Below, piece by piece: positions 36,238 through 44,843 of a stretch of 64,000 nucleotides of DNA (positions are counted from its first letter, which is position 1; the number at the start of each line of letters is the position of its first letter). The notes under the pieces were generated by a model. It had not been told where the DNA came from, ran no database searches, and was given only the letters and a program-made list of their open reading frames with translations. This DNA comes from Streptomyces rimosus. Lineage in GTDB: Bacteria > Actinomycetota > Actinomycetes > Streptomycetales > Streptomycetaceae. The stretch is from NCBI RefSeq assembly GCF_008704655.1, contig NZ_CP023688.1, positions 8,745,001 through 8,809,000 on the forward strand, written 5' to 3'. A program made the position numbers and the translations under genes.

Positions 36238-36386
36238 CCGGGCAGTATGCGTCGTGTGTACGAGGCTGTGCAGTCTCGGTGAGGTGGAGCTGGAGCGCCC
36301 GGCGCAGTGGGCCGGGCATAGCCGGGGCGGTCTTCGCCGGGCGCGTACCTCGCCCGTCCGGCACCGGTGCGGGCTCGCATCGGGGG

Positions 36387-37196
36387 CTATGCCTCGCGTG
36401 ATGCGGTGCGGATGCGCTGACCGGTGACACCGCTGCGCTGGGACGGTGCTGTCGGCGCGGCGGTGCCGGTGGCCTTGATTGTGGCAACTGCCGCTGCGAG
36501 CTGTGTCTGTGTGTCTTCGGGCAGTGCGGTCCCCTGGACGCTGTCGGCGAGGTCCTGGGCTATGCGGTGGAGTTTGGTGTTCGTCTTCTGGGAGGTGGCG
36601 ACCAGGACGGCCCAGGCGTCTTCGGGGCTCAGGGTGAAGGTGGCCATCAGGATGCCGCGGGCCAGGTCGATGGCCGGGCGGGTCTGCATGGCGCGCCGCA
36701 GGTGGATCACCTCCTCCTGCAGTTCCTGGTCGGTGCTGTGCGGGACGCGGTCCGTGATCGGGGAGTGCGCCGCGTCCTGGCCGTCCGGGCCGGGGGCGGT
36801 GAAGAGGCGCCGGGTGCCGGTCAGGTCCAGGATGCGGTCGATGGCGCGGCTGCTGGTGCGCAGGGTGACGGTCTTGTTCTGGTCCAGGGCCTGGCTGCGC
36901 AGGTGCAGCAGGGTGCCCAGGCCGGCGCAATCGCAGAAGTGCACGGCGTCGAGATGGAGGTCGAGGCCGCGGACGCTGTGGTCCAGGGCGGTGAGTGCGA
37001 CCGGCTCGATGTGCCGGCCGGTGCCCAGGTCGAGGTCCCCCCAGATCGCGATGTCGGTGCGGTCGCTGTCCGCGGCCACCTCGATGGCCACCAGGCTCGG
37101 TGCGAGCTGCGCCGCCGGCGCGGACTGCGGGGTGTCGCCTCCGGCGTCGCGCCTGGTGAGGGGGGAGGTGCTGTGTGCAGGCTCCGGCTCCGGCAT
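36387..37196 (-). CDS. STAS-ANTAR regulatory protein
   Basis: A 269-residue cytoplasmic protein joining an anti-sigma-factor-antagonist-like STAS domain to an RNA-binding ANTAR domain. STAS occupies about residues 35-125, with HLDAVHFCDCAGLGTLLHLRSQAL; the phospho-acceptor position near DCAG carries Cys-Asp-Cys-Ala rather than the usual Asp-Ser/Thr-Ser. ANTAR occupies about 150-220: LQEEVIHLRRAMQTRPAIDLARGILMATFTLSPEDAWAVL, which contains the expected three helices. ANTAR proteins antiterminate at paired hairpins in leader RNAs. It is divergent from a winged-helix regulator across an AT-rich region with direct repeats. Confidence 0.85.
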   Translation of the reverse strand: MPEPEPAHSTSPLTRRDAGGDTPQSAPAAQLAPSLVAIEVAADSDRTDIAIWGDLDLGTGRHIEPVALTALDHSVRGLDLHLDAVHFCDCAGLGTLLHLRSQALDQNKTVTLRTSSRAIDRILDLTGTRRLFTAPGPDGQDAAHSPITDRVPHSTDQELQEEVIHLRRAMQTRPAIDLARGILMATFTLSPEDAWAVLVATSQKTNTKLHRIAQDLADSVQGTALPEDTQTQLAAAVATIKATGTAAPTAPSQRSGVTGQRIRTASREA

Positions 37197-37263
37197 GGCC
37201 TTCCTCTTTTTCTGTGTCGGCTCACCTGCCTTCGCTTCCAGGCTTGCCCATCCAGCTCATTCA

Positions 37264-37314
37264 CGTAAACCAATACACGAAGAAGAGTACATGTATTTCT
37301 GTGCGTGAACCATT
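37264..37314. promoter_or_regulatory. Direct repeats flanking a palindrome in a divergent promoter
   Basis: CGTAAACCAAT (37264-37274) and CGTGAACCATT (37304-37314) are direct repeats exactly 40 bp apart. The palindrome TACATGTA (37288-37295) lies between them. The stretch is far richer in AT than its surroundings and separates the STAS-ANTAR gene from the winged-helix gene, so it is a likely shared operator/promoter. Confidence 0.55.
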
Positions 37315-37332
37315 GGTCGTTAGTATCGAGGT

Positions 37333-37677
37333 ATGAGTGACGTTCCCGAGCCGCACACCGGATGGACGTTCGTGACCAACCACGCCCGGGTGCTGGCCGC
37401 CATCGCCGACAACCACCACGCCCGCATCCGTGACATCGCCGCGTACTGCAGGCTGACCGAACGCGCCGTGCAGAAGATCATCACCGACCTGGAGGGCGAC
37501 GGCTACCTCTCCCACACCCGCGAAGGCCGCACCAACACGTACCGGATCGAACCCGGCAAGATCCTGCGCCACCCGGCCGAAGCGGGCCTGACCGTGGCTT
37601 CCCTGCTGTCTTTGCTCGTGCGGGACGAGGCCGGCCGCGGACCTCATGACGGGTATCGCCGGGACGGCACAGCCTGA
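37333..37677 (+). CDS. Winged-helix transcriptional regulator
   Basis: A 114-residue DNA-binding protein of the MarR/ArsR-like winged-helix type. The HTH is ARIRDIAAYCRLTERAVQKIITDLEGDGYLSHTREGRTNTYRI, including the wing. The first 18 residues and the last 30 are outside this core. ATG 37333 follows GAGGT. It is divergent from the STAS-ANTAR gene and is the obvious candidate to bind the repeats at 37264-37314. There are no Cys or ligand-binding domain, so it may simply bind DNA or sense through a partner. Confidence 0.8.
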   Translation: MSDVPEPHTGWTFVTNHARVLAAIADNHHARIRDIAAYCRLTERAVQKIITDLEGDGYLSHTREGRTNTYRIEPGKILRHPAEAGLTVASLLSLLVRDEAGRGPHDGYRRDGTA

Positions 37678-38229
37678 TTCAGGGGCGTGTGCCGGCGGCC
37701 CTGTGCCCATCGGCCTGCCGCGACTCGTGTCCAGGCGCAGCGGTGGCCTGCCTCAGCTCCCTGGCCGGGGACACCCTGTCGCGGGCGGAGTCCAGCCCCG
37801 GCGAAGGCGCCCCCGAGCTGTGAAGCCTGGGCCACTCGGTCGTCAGGCATATTCCGGCACGCGGCGAAGAGGGTGGTCTCCTCCTCGACTGGGCCGGCAC
37901 CGCGCCAGGTGTGGCCGTCCCGGGCCGGAAAGCGCACCGCGGCGGCAACGCCGGGAAGGACCTGCATCAACGGCCCGGGCCCGGTACGCATGATGAGCCT
38001 GCGTGCGGCCGGTGAAGGCCCGGCCAGCAGCAGCTGTCCGCCGACCGAACGCGGACGCATCGCCGGCGCTTTCCTTCTGTAGCTGGACGACCAGCACACC
38101 GCCCTGGCCGGCCTCACTCAAAACCAGGTCGATTTGTGGCTGATTGTGGCTGACCGGCCCGCTCGAACGCCGCCATGCTCGCCCCTTCCTGCGCTGGGCC
38201 CACCAACGCCGTCTGACCGGCGCGTACTA
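37678..38229. other. No intact gene between the winged-helix gene and the recombinase remnant
   Basis: Minus-strand frames contain stretches with coding-like composition (for example LIMRTGPGPLMQVLPGVAAAVRF around 37940-38010) but they shift frame and match no family known to me. It is probably another decayed gene. Confidence 0.4.
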
Positions 38230-38640
38230 CGTCAGCCCGGGGCCCGCGGCGAGGCCCACACCTGGTTCAGCGACACCGAATACACCACTCACCTGCAGCA
38301 CTGCCTGTGCGACGACACCCTGCCTCTGGACATACTCGACGTACGGGCAGCAGGAGCCCTGATGCTCCTGTACGGCATGCCGCTCTCCAAAATCACCGAG
38401 CTGACCACCGACCGCCTCCGCGACGGCCACCGCTCGCCCGCCGCCCTCGCGGCCGAACTCCGCCGCCCTCACCTGCCCGCCCACCCCAGCCGCAAGACCG
38501 CCCTGCTCGCCCTGGCCAACGACCTGCCCGCTGCCGTCCTCGGCGACCTCCTCGGCATCAGCATCACCTCGGCCCCGCAATGGACCCGCCGCGCCACCCG
38601 CGACCGGCCGGCAACCAGCTCCGATCGATGTGAGGGCCGG
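38230..38640 (+). pseudogene. Tyrosine-recombinase-like protein, internally deleted
   Basis: The frame reads LQHCLCDDTLPLDILDVRAAGALMLLYGMPLSKITELTTDRL and then, after a junction, SRKTALLALANDLPAAVLGDLLGISITSAPQWTRRATRDRP. Both blocks resemble the catalytic-domain ends of a large Streptomyces family of integrase-like proteins. In intact members about 80 residues lie between them, including catalytic residues. The deletion, the missing N-terminus and the lack of a start make it a remnant. It suggests past integration of a mobile element here. Confidence 0.55.
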
Positions 38641-38742
38641 GCAGGTGCTGTCGGGGCATGTTTATGGCCCCCCAGCCGATGTTGTGTTGTCCGGTTGGCG
38701 TAGTCGGTGATGTCCCCGTGGTGCCGGAGTCGTTGTCGGCAT

Positions 38743-39123
38743 ATGCCCACACACAGAGCCATGACCGCACTCGCCCTCACCGTCGCGACGGCGGGTGTAA
38801 GCATGGCCGCCGCGCCCATCGCGTCAGCCGGCGGGTTCGGTGTCCTTCTCTCGCCGGCGTTCGGCACGCTGTGCGCCAACCGGCCGGACGCGCACGCGAG
38901 CGGAGCCACCACGACCGGGAGCGGGCCTGTGAGCAACAACCTGGGCGAGGTGCCGTTCACCACACCACTGAACCACTGCGGCGGGGCTGACCTGCCCGGG
39001 AACCGCCAGGGAAACGAAGCTCCGGATGATGATCCCGGCATCGAGTACATGGCTAACCAGTCCCCCGGTGACACCAGGTACCCCGGGGGCGGGCAAGCGG
39101 ATTTCCTCAAACTGTTGAGGTAG
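38743..39123 (+). CDS. Small secreted chaplin-like protein (paralogue 1)
   Basis: A 126-residue protein from ATG 38743. The signal peptide is MTALALTVATAGVSMAAAPIASA, cleaved before GGFG. The mature part reads GVLLSPAFGTLCAN, then GATTTGSG and PLNHCGGADLP, followed by a polar tail. It has two cysteines. LLSPAFGTLCAN looks like the end of a chaplin domain (LLNPAFGNxC), and VPFTTPLNHCGG looks like its beginning (VPxxxPVNxCGN), so the order is permuted relative to a single chaplin. A homologue is encoded at 46309-46605. The ribosome site is not obvious, and upstream GTG 38707 is an alternative start. Confidence 0.65.
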   Translation: MPTHRAMTALALTVATAGVSMAAAPIASAGGFGVLLSPAFGTLCANRPDAHASGATTTGSGPVSNNLGEVPFTTPLNHCGGADLPGNRQGNEAPDDDPGIEYMANQSPGDTRYPGGGQADFLKLLR

Positions 39124-39834
39124 AGCCCAACCGATGAGCCGGTCTACTCCGGTGAGAGCGGCCATCGCCGCTTTCGGCTGACTGACCCGCAGAACACAGT
39201 AGGGAGCGTTTGGTCCTGTGGTGGGTGTTTGGTTCCGGGGGCAGGTGCCTGGGCGCCGCTGACGGCAGGGCGGAGACCCGCGACGCTTGCGGTCACGTCG
39301 GCCGACGATCTGCCGACGCGGCTTCCTGGCGCTGCTGGACTGATCTGCCACACCTCGGCCATAGGCTGTGTGACCCGAAGATCGAGACGGGCGGCACAGC
39401 AGGCCCGGTGGCGAACCGGTCCTGCCGGCCCGGATCAGCGCGCAGTCGGCGGCAGGCAGTCGGATAGGGCTGCCGCTGGGCACGCGCGGAGTGATCGAGC
39501 GCTTCGGCGCGGCCGCCGAGCCGGGATCGGCGGCGTCCCTGTGGGTCTCGGAGTTGCCCGACGACCCGGTGGGCCGGCTGGTCGGGCACGGCCGGGAGGC
39601 CGACAGCCACACCCTGCACGAGCGCGCTGCCGCCTACGGCCGCCCGATCAGCACCCCGCCGCAGCGCGAGGAGTAGTTCGGCGGACTGATCTCGGCGGTC
39701 CGCCGGTAGAGCTGAGCCTGGACACGTCAGTTGGAACCAGTGAGGGTCGGTGAGCTGTGATTCCTGGTCCGGGGACACGTTTGTCGGCACCGATGGGTCA
39801 CGCTTCTTGCGACCAACCGTGAGTTGGGGCCCCT
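39124..39834. other. No intact gene; short coding-like stretch at 39476-39676
   Basis: The plus frame ending at 39676 reads LGTRGVIERFGAAAEPGSA and SLWVSELPDDPVGRLV with good third-position GC and a proper stop. The GTG at 39491 could start a 61-residue protein. No family or ribosome site is seen, so it may be a gene end. The rest shows nothing recognisable. Confidence 0.35.
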
Positions 39835-40355
39835 TCATCGTGCGCACAGCCGGTCCAGGGACGCGCGGCTCTCCTCGTCCGCGGCGCGGTAAACGAGCAG
39901 GCGCAGTCCCGGGTCCTGGAGCGGTAGCAGGACTTCGAAGTCGACGGTGATCGCACCGGCGACCGGATGCCGCAGCACCTTCCGGCCGCGTCCGTTGACG
40001 CCGGCCTCCCGTTACGAACACAGGCGGGCGAAGTCCTCGTCCTGCATGGCGAATTTGGCGATGAGGCCGGACAGGTCCCGGTCTTCCGGGTGGGCGGCCG
40101 ATGCCGCGCGCAGGTGGGCGATCCCGTCCCGCAGCGTTTGCTCCCGGTCGGCGTAAAAGCCGCGCATCGCCGGGTGCAGAAGGCACAGCCACATCGCCTT
40201 GCGCCGTGACGGCGGTACGGCCTCGAAATCCGGTAACAGCCGCGCCGTCTCGGGGTGGCAGGCGAGGATGTCGTAGCGGTGGTCCAGCAGCATGGCCGGC
40301 AGCGGCGAGAGGCCGTCGACCAGGCGGGCCAGCGATGGCGCCGCACCGGCGGCCG
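39835..40355 (-). pseudogene. MmyB-like regulator, HTH lost and frameshifted
   Basis: The ligand-binding-type domain typical of XRE/MmyB regulators is readable: SPLPAMLLDHRYDIL, then MWLCLLHPAMRGFYADREQTLRDGIAHLRAA and AKFAMQDEDFARLCS. A stop follows at about 40012. The expected continuation, GRGRKVLRHPVAGAITVDFEVLLPLQDPG then LVYRAAD, is in another frame down to the stop at 39835. The N-terminal helix-turn-helix is absent. At least one indel near 40015 and an upstream truncation make it non-functional. Confidence 0.75.
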
Positions 40356-40488
40356 GCCCACCGGTGGTGCCGGGGCGGCGGCGTCCGGCTGCGGACCGCC
40401 CTCGTGGGGCTCCCCGAGCCGGGCCTCGACTGTGTGCCGCGCGGCACCCGTTCCAGGCTCCGGCGCAGCGGGACGCGACGGGTGGGCC

Positions 40489-41121
40489 TCAGGAGGGTGT
40501 GAGGGTGTCGATACGGGCGGCGAGGTCGGGGTGGGCGGCGGCCAGGTGGGGGCGGGTGGCGGTCAGGGGGGCGATGAGGTGGAGGGGGTCGTCGTGGGCG
40601 AGGGCCGCGTGGAGTTCGCCGAGCGGGTGGCGGGCGGCCGGGGGAAGGTCGGTGAGGGCGGTGATCTGGCCGGCGAGGCGGCGCAGGTCGGCGGCGTTGG
40701 CGCGGGCCCAGGCGGCGGTCGTACGTTCGGCGGCCCGGGCCTGGCGGGTGGCCGTCACGCGTTGCTCGCCGGTGGTCCCGGCCGGGCCGGGGCGGCCGCG
40801 CAGGTAGCGGCGCTCGGCGGCCTGGCGGCTGGCGACGCCGAGGGGCCGGGCGAGATCCGCCCAGCTGGCTCCCGCGTTGCGGGCTGTTTCGATCAGGCCG
40901 GTCTCCCACCCGGCGAGCTGCTCGCGCACCTGCCGCAGCAACATCAGGGAGGCCAGCGCCTGCTCCGGTTCCGGGCCGGGGTCTTCGGGTGTGTCCGGGG
41001 CGTCGCGCTGGGCGTCGCGCAGGGCGTCGTCGATGGCGTTGAGGGCCGCCGCGGCGGCGAGGAATGACGCCGGGCTGTGGGCGTTCGTGCTGGTGGCGGA
41101 CTGCTGGTCGGCTGCGGTCAC
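40489..41121 (-). CDS. HSP18-type transcriptional regulator, divergent from hsp18
   Basis: A 210-residue cytoplasmic protein, mostly helical, with an HTH-like block ASWADLARPLGVASRQAAERRYLRG in the middle (about residues 85-110). The family is often annotated in Streptomyces as 'HSP18 transcriptional regulator' because it sits divergently from small-heat-shock genes, exactly as here. GTG 41121 is preferred because GGGAGGT lies 5 bases upstream; the GTG at 41127 is inside that site. The remaining C-terminal half is Ala/Leu-rich helix. It probably represses hsp18 through the palindrome in the 130-base divergent region and may be thermally or chemically inactivated. Confidence 0.75.
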   Translation of the reverse strand: MTAADQQSATSTNAHSPASFLAAAAALNAIDDALRDAQRDAPDTPEDPGPEPEQALASLMLLRQVREQLAGWETGLIETARNAGASWADLARPLGVASRQAAERRYLRGRPGPAGTTGEQRVTATRQARAAERTTAAWARANAADLRRLAGQITALTDLPPAARHPLGELHAALAHDDPLHLIAPLTATRPHLAAAHPDLAARIDTLTPS

Positions 41122-41138
41122 GGGCACCTCCCTCGGGT

Positions 41139-41191
41139 TGTCATCAGGTCGACGACATCATGTTTGTCATCCATCGGATGACATGTTACAA
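41139..41191. promoter_or_regulatory. hsp18 operator/promoter
   Basis: TGTCATCC (41165-41172) and GGATGACA (41176-41183) form a perfect 8-bp inverted repeat with a 3-base centre. A further half-site TGTCATC lies at 41139-41145. A possible -35 TTGTCA (41164-41169) overlaps the repeat and a -10-like TTACAA (41186-41191) follows at a 16-base spacing, so repressor binding would block hsp18 transcription. Confidence 0.65.
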
Positions 41192-41249
41192 CGGTGTCCG
41201 TGAGGCGCATTGGCAGCAACGGCCTGGACCCGCTGGAGGTGTTTTCACG

Positions 41250-41681
41250 ATGTTGATGCGCACTGTCCCCTTCCGTGAGCTGGACCGGCTGGAGCAGCAG
41301 CTGATGGGCCCGGGCACCTGGTCCCGGCCGTGGGCGATGCCGATGGACGCCTACCGCGAAGGCGACGAGCTCGTGATGGTCTTCGACCTTCCGGGTGTCA
41401 CCGCGGACGCGATCGACATCGACGTCGAGCGGAACAGACTGTCCATCAGGGCCGAGCGGCGCCCGGTGGCGGAGGCCGACGACGTACAGACGGAGCTGTC
41501 CGAACGGCCGCTGGGTGTCTTCTCCCGTCAGATCGTGCTCGCCGACACCCTCGACACCGAGCGCATCCAGGCCGACTACGACGCGGGTGTGCTCACCCTG
41601 CGCGTCCCGATCGTCGAGCGCGCCAAGCCCCGCAAGATTTCCATCGGCGCCGGATCCGGCCGCAAGGAGACCTCCGGCTGA
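41250..41681 (+). CDS. hsp18: Small heat-shock protein Hsp18/Hsp20
   Basis: A 143-residue cytoplasmic ATP-independent chaperone that holds unfolding proteins. The alpha-crystallin domain spans about residues 35-135: MDAYREGDELVMVFDLPGV, LSIRAERRPVAEADD and GVFSRQIVLADTLD, ending with AGVLTLRVPIVERAKPRKI. The A-x-x-x-G-V-L motif and the V-x-I/V-like tail (RKISIG) are present. GGAGGT lies 9 bases before ATG 41250. It heads an operon with two DUF2267 genes and is divergent from its presumed repressor. Confidence 0.92.
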   Translation: MLMRTVPFRELDRLEQQLMGPGTWSRPWAMPMDAYREGDELVMVFDLPGVTADAIDIDVERNRLSIRAERRPVAEADDVQTELSERPLGVFSRQIVLADTLDTERIQADYDAGVLTLRVPIVERAKPRKISIGAGSGRKETSG

Positions 41682-41768
41682 CACCGGCCGGACGGGTGCG
41701 GAGGCGGGCACCTGATCTCCCCCTTACCCCGCTCTCCGCACCCTCATGAGCAGTCCGAAGAAAAAGGG

Positions 41769-42176
41769 GTGACGGCCGCGATGACTCTGCGATGCGAAGC
41801 GTTCCTCGGTCACGTCAAGGAACGCGGCGAATACGGCACTTTGGAGGAAGCCGAGCGCGCGGCCCGTGTGGTGCTCGCCCTCCTCGGCGCACACCTGATC
41901 GGCGATGTCCGCGCCCAGCTGGCAGCGCGCCTGCCCGAGGCGTTCGCCCTGATCCTGCTCAATCCGCTGCAGAGCGCCGAGCCGCTGTCCCCGGAGCGGT
42001 TCGTCCGCGCGACCGCCGCGTGGATCGAGGGCGCCACCGAGCAGACCGCGGCCTGGGACGTCAGCGCCGTACTGTCCACCGTCGCCGACGCCGCCGGCGA
42101 GGACCTGCTGGGCCAGATCCTGCTGCAGCTCCCGGACGGCTACGACCTGCTCTTCGGCCGCCCCCAGCCCACCTGA
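41769..42176 (+). CDS. DUF2267 protein (first copy)
   Basis: A 135-residue cytoplasmic helical protein of the DUF2267 family. Conserved blocks are FLGHVKERGEYGTLEEAERAARVVLALLGAHL, LPEAF, and a C-terminal AWDVSAVLSTVADAAGEDLLGQILLQLPDGYDLLFG, which resembles the two DUF2267 half-repeats. GTG 41769 is the longest start; ATG 41781 is about equally plausible. It follows hsp18 after 87 bases on the same strand, suggesting heat or stress co-expression. The biochemical role of DUF2267 is not established. Confidence 0.82.
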   Translation: MTAAMTLRCEAFLGHVKERGEYGTLEEAERAARVVLALLGAHLIGDVRAQLAARLPEAFALILLNPLQSAEPLSPERFVRATAAWIEGATEQTAAWDVSAVLSTVADAAGEDLLGQILLQLPDGYDLLFGRPQPT

Positions 42177-42231
42177 CCATCCCGCACGCCGGTGCCCGCA
42201 CACCGGCCACAACAAGAAAGGCAACACCCCA

Positions 42232-42669
42232 GTGCTCACCGACCGGTACGCACCGCCCCAGCAGCTGTACGGGACGGCCTACGAGCAGATGCTGGAAAAG
42301 GTCCGCTACGAGGGCGCCTACCCCACCCGTGAGAGGGCCGAGGAAGCCGTCCGCCTGGTGCTTGCCGGACTGGGACGCCAGCTCACCGGCGACGAACGCG
42401 TCGACCTGGCCGCCTGCCTGCCCTTCGAAGCCGCCCGTGTGCTCACCACGCAGATCCCCGACCCCCAGCCGCTGACCGGCTGGGCCTTCGTCAAAGACCT
42501 CGCCGCCCGCACCGGCGCCTCCCTGGCCACCACCCGCTGGGACACCGGCTCCGTCTTCTCCGCCGTCGCCGCCTGCGCCGGCCCCGACCTGATCACCCGC
42601 ATCCTCCACCAGCTCCCCACCGGCTACGCCCTGCTCTTCGGCCGCGCCGAACTCACCCCGGCCGCGTAG
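42232..42669 (+). CDS. DUF2267 protein (second copy)
   Basis: A 145-residue paralogue of the preceding gene, starting at GTG 42232. It shares the YEQMLEKVRYEGAYPTRERAEEAVRLVLAGLGRQL and LPFEAARVL blocks and the same DLITRILHQLPTGYALLFGR ending as its neighbour. The two align along their whole length, implying local duplication. AAAGGC upstream is a modest ribosome site. Together with hsp18 it forms a three-gene unit. Confidence 0.82.
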   Translation: MLTDRYAPPQQLYGTAYEQMLEKVRYEGAYPTRERAEEAVRLVLAGLGRQLTGDERVDLAACLPFEAARVLTTQIPDPQPLTGWAFVKDLAARTGASLATTRWDTGSVFSAVAACAGPDLITRILHQLPTGYALLFGRAELTPAA

Positions 42670-43028
42670 ACGGCGACGTGCGTGCCCGGGGCGGGCGCGC
42701 CGACCGCCGATCGCTGCCCGCTGTTTCCCGGGCCGGGGAGGCGAAGACGGTGCCGGGCGCACGTTGGCGGTGTGCCCGGCACCGGTGGGGCGGTGGTCAG
42801 TGCAGCGGCCGCTAGCGCCGACGTCATCTGGCGCCCTTGAGGCGGAAGACGGTTTTCAGGGTCAGTCCGAGGAAGCCCTCAAGAGGACCAGGACGATGCG
42901 CAGGACGACGTCCCGGTCGGGGACCGTCTCGCCCGTCGGGGACGGCAGTGATCCGGTGCGGCGGGGCGCCGCTCAGCGGCCGACGGGCGGCACCGTGGGT
43001 CTCGCTCCGTAACGCTTCTTCCGCGTCG
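42670..43028. other. Intergenic; minus-strand gene end in decay
   Basis: On the minus strand, EGFLGLTLKTVFRLKGAR then TGA (about 42834-42890) has good coding statistics but its upstream continuation (TGETVPDRDVVLRIVLVLL) is in a different frame. A frameshifted small gene downstream of the DUF3159 gene is likely. No family is recognised. Confidence 0.4.
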
Positions 43029-43730
43029 TCACGCCTCGGCCCCCGCGTACTCCGACTCCTGCCTGGCCGCCTTGCGGTACCGGGTCACGGCCATGCGGGA
43101 CAGGAGGAGGGAGGCGGCTGTGACGGCGAGCCACAGGGGTCCCATGAGGATGTGCAGGACTGCGAGCCAGGCGATCTCGGCCTGGCGGTAGAGAATCACC
43201 TGCGCCACCAGACTCGCGAGGCTCACCACCGAGATGAGCAGGGTCGCCGCCCCGTAGAAGCGCCTGAGGGGCCGGTACGAGCGCCACCGCGGCGGGCCGC
43301 CGACCAGCCGGTTCGCGACCAGACCGGCCAGCGGGCGGCCGGCCGCCATCGACAGGACACAAACCACCGTCGCCACGGCCGGTATGAGGATCGGCAGCAG
43401 GAAGAATCCTTTGGCCTCCCCGGTGCCGGCCGCCACGGCCGCACAGGCCACCGCCACCAGCGCGCCGATGACGGCGTGCCGTACCTGCTCCTTGGCACGC
43501 AGACGCCAGGCGAGGACGACGATCACCGTCACCGTGGTGGCCACCAGGGCGAGCCGCAGGCCGCCGAGACGGTCGGCGACGACGAACACGAGGGTGGGAG
43601 CCGCGGTGGCCACCAGTCCCGAGGCGCCGCCGAACCGTTTGATCACCGCCTTCCCAGGGCTGAGGCCGGAGCCCGGGAGGGGGCTGTGGAGGGCGCCCCC
43701 CGTCGAGACCTCGCTGTGTGGTGTGTCCAT
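43029..43730 (-). CDS. DUF3159 membrane protein
   Basis: A 233-residue integral membrane protein with about six hydrophobic helices. It matches DUF3159 by GGASGLVATAAPTLVFVVADRLGGLRLAL, ATVTVIVVLAWRLRAKEQVRHAVIG and the long FFLLPILIPAV segment. ATG 43730 has GGAAG 3 bases upstream. Intact members occur across actinobacteria, often near RNA-processing or potassium-transport genes, which are not seen here. The function is unknown. Confidence 0.85.
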   Translation of the reverse strand: MDTPHSEVSTGGALHSPLPGSGLSPGKAVIKRFGGASGLVATAAPTLVFVVADRLGGLRLALVATTVTVIVVLAWRLRAKEQVRHAVIGALVAVACAAVAAGTGEAKGFFLLPILIPAVATVVCVLSMAAGRPLAGLVANRLVGGPPRWRSYRPLRRFYGAATLLISVVSLASLVAQVILYRQAEIAWLAVLHILMGPLWLAVTAASLLLSRMAVTRYRKAARQESEYAGAEA

Positions 43731-43880
43731 GGCTTCCTTCCGTTCGCCACAGTTGCGGCGGGCAGCCCGGGCCGCCGGGGCGGCACGTGCTCGGTTCCCG
43801 GTCCGCGCCGGAGGATGGCGCGCCCCGCCGTACCCGCCGTGGCAGGCAACGTACGGCGGGACGCGTAGGCGTGCGAGGTG

Positions 43881-44618
43881 TCAGGCCGAAACGGACGCGG
43901 ACGACGGCATGCCGGCGGCGCCCTGCGCCGTGTCGAAGGGGCTGGGCTGGGGGACCGCCCCCCGGTCACGCCACACCACGCCCCGGCGTTCGTGCGCGAA
44001 GAGGTGCTCGACGGCCAAGGCGATCTTCGGGCCGATCTCCCGGTCCAGCAGGTGCAGGGCCAGGTCGAGACCGGAAGTGACGCCTCCGGCAGTCACCAGG
44101 TCACCGTCGTCCACGACGCGGGCGCGGACGACGGTGACGCCGTTGCGGGCGAGCACGTCCACGCCCTGTTGGTGGGTCATCGCGTTACGGCCCTTGATGA
44201 GCCCGGCCATCGCCAGAACCAGCGAACCCCCGCAGACCGTGGCCACCGTGGTGCCGGGCGTGGCGAGGGCCTTGGCCAGCAGCCCCGGAAGCGCGGTGGT
44301 GAGGGAGTTGCCGATGAGGACGGGGATGGTCGCGCCGGACGGTTCCCCGGTGGGGGCGTCCGTCCCCGCGGGCAGCGTGCCCGCCGCGCCGGGGACGACG
44401 ATCAGGTCCGCGCGGCCCGGGTCCAGCGGGGCAGCGGCCGTCAGGGATACGCCGGGAATCCCACTGGGAACCTCCCTGGCCCCCTCGGCGCTGACCAGTT
44501 CGACCCGCACCTGGTCGGTGAAGTTCCCGGCGGCGCTGAACACCTCGTACGGGGCGATGACATCCAGCGGGTCGAAGCCGTCGAAGAGCACGAACTGGGC
44601 GAGCATGGCGCTTCTCAT
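43881..44618 (-). CDS. DJ-1/PfpI-family protein
   Basis: A 245-residue cytoplasmic protein with the class-I amidotransferase-like flavodoxin fold. It opens QFVLFDGFDPLDVIAPYEVFSAAG, typical of ThiJ/PfpI proteins. The nucleophile elbow is TTVATVCGGSLVLAMAGLI (Cys). An acidic residue (Asp-Pro-Leu-Asp region) takes the place of the DJ-1 Glu. THQQGVDVL is the family's mid segment. The C-terminal 35 residues are an extra, Arg- and Ser-containing tail. ATG 44618 is chosen, with GGAAG upstream; ATG 44606 is also possible. Family members include isonitrile hydratases and glyoxalase/deglycase-like enzymes; the substrate is not evident. Confidence 0.82.
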   Translation of the reverse strand: MRSAMLAQFVLFDGFDPLDVIAPYEVFSAAGNFTDQVRVELVSAEGAREVPSGIPGVSLTAAAPLDPGRADLIVVPGAAGTLPAGTDAPTGEPSGATIPVLIGNSLTTALPGLLAKALATPGTTVATVCGGSLVLAMAGLIKGRNAMTHQQGVDVLARNGVTVVRARVVDDGDLVTAGGVTSGLDLALHLLDREIGPKIALAVEHLFAHERRGVVWRDRGAVPQPSPFDTAQGAAGMPSSASVSA

Positions 44619-44843
44619 TTCTTCCGGGACAGCCGGTCTCCTGACCGCGCCCCTCACGCTAAGCAGCGCGGCAGGGGCGGGCCATGGGCTGAATCGACAG
44701 TCTCCAACGGGATCTCGCCAACGCTATGAGCTGCGGGTTCTTCCTGCTGACCGGCGTTGGACAGGGAGCCGGCCGTTGGCGGGAAAGGCAGCCCGTGCAG
44801 CGCATTGGGGGGCCGTCTTCGACAGCAGAAACTGAGGAGAGCC

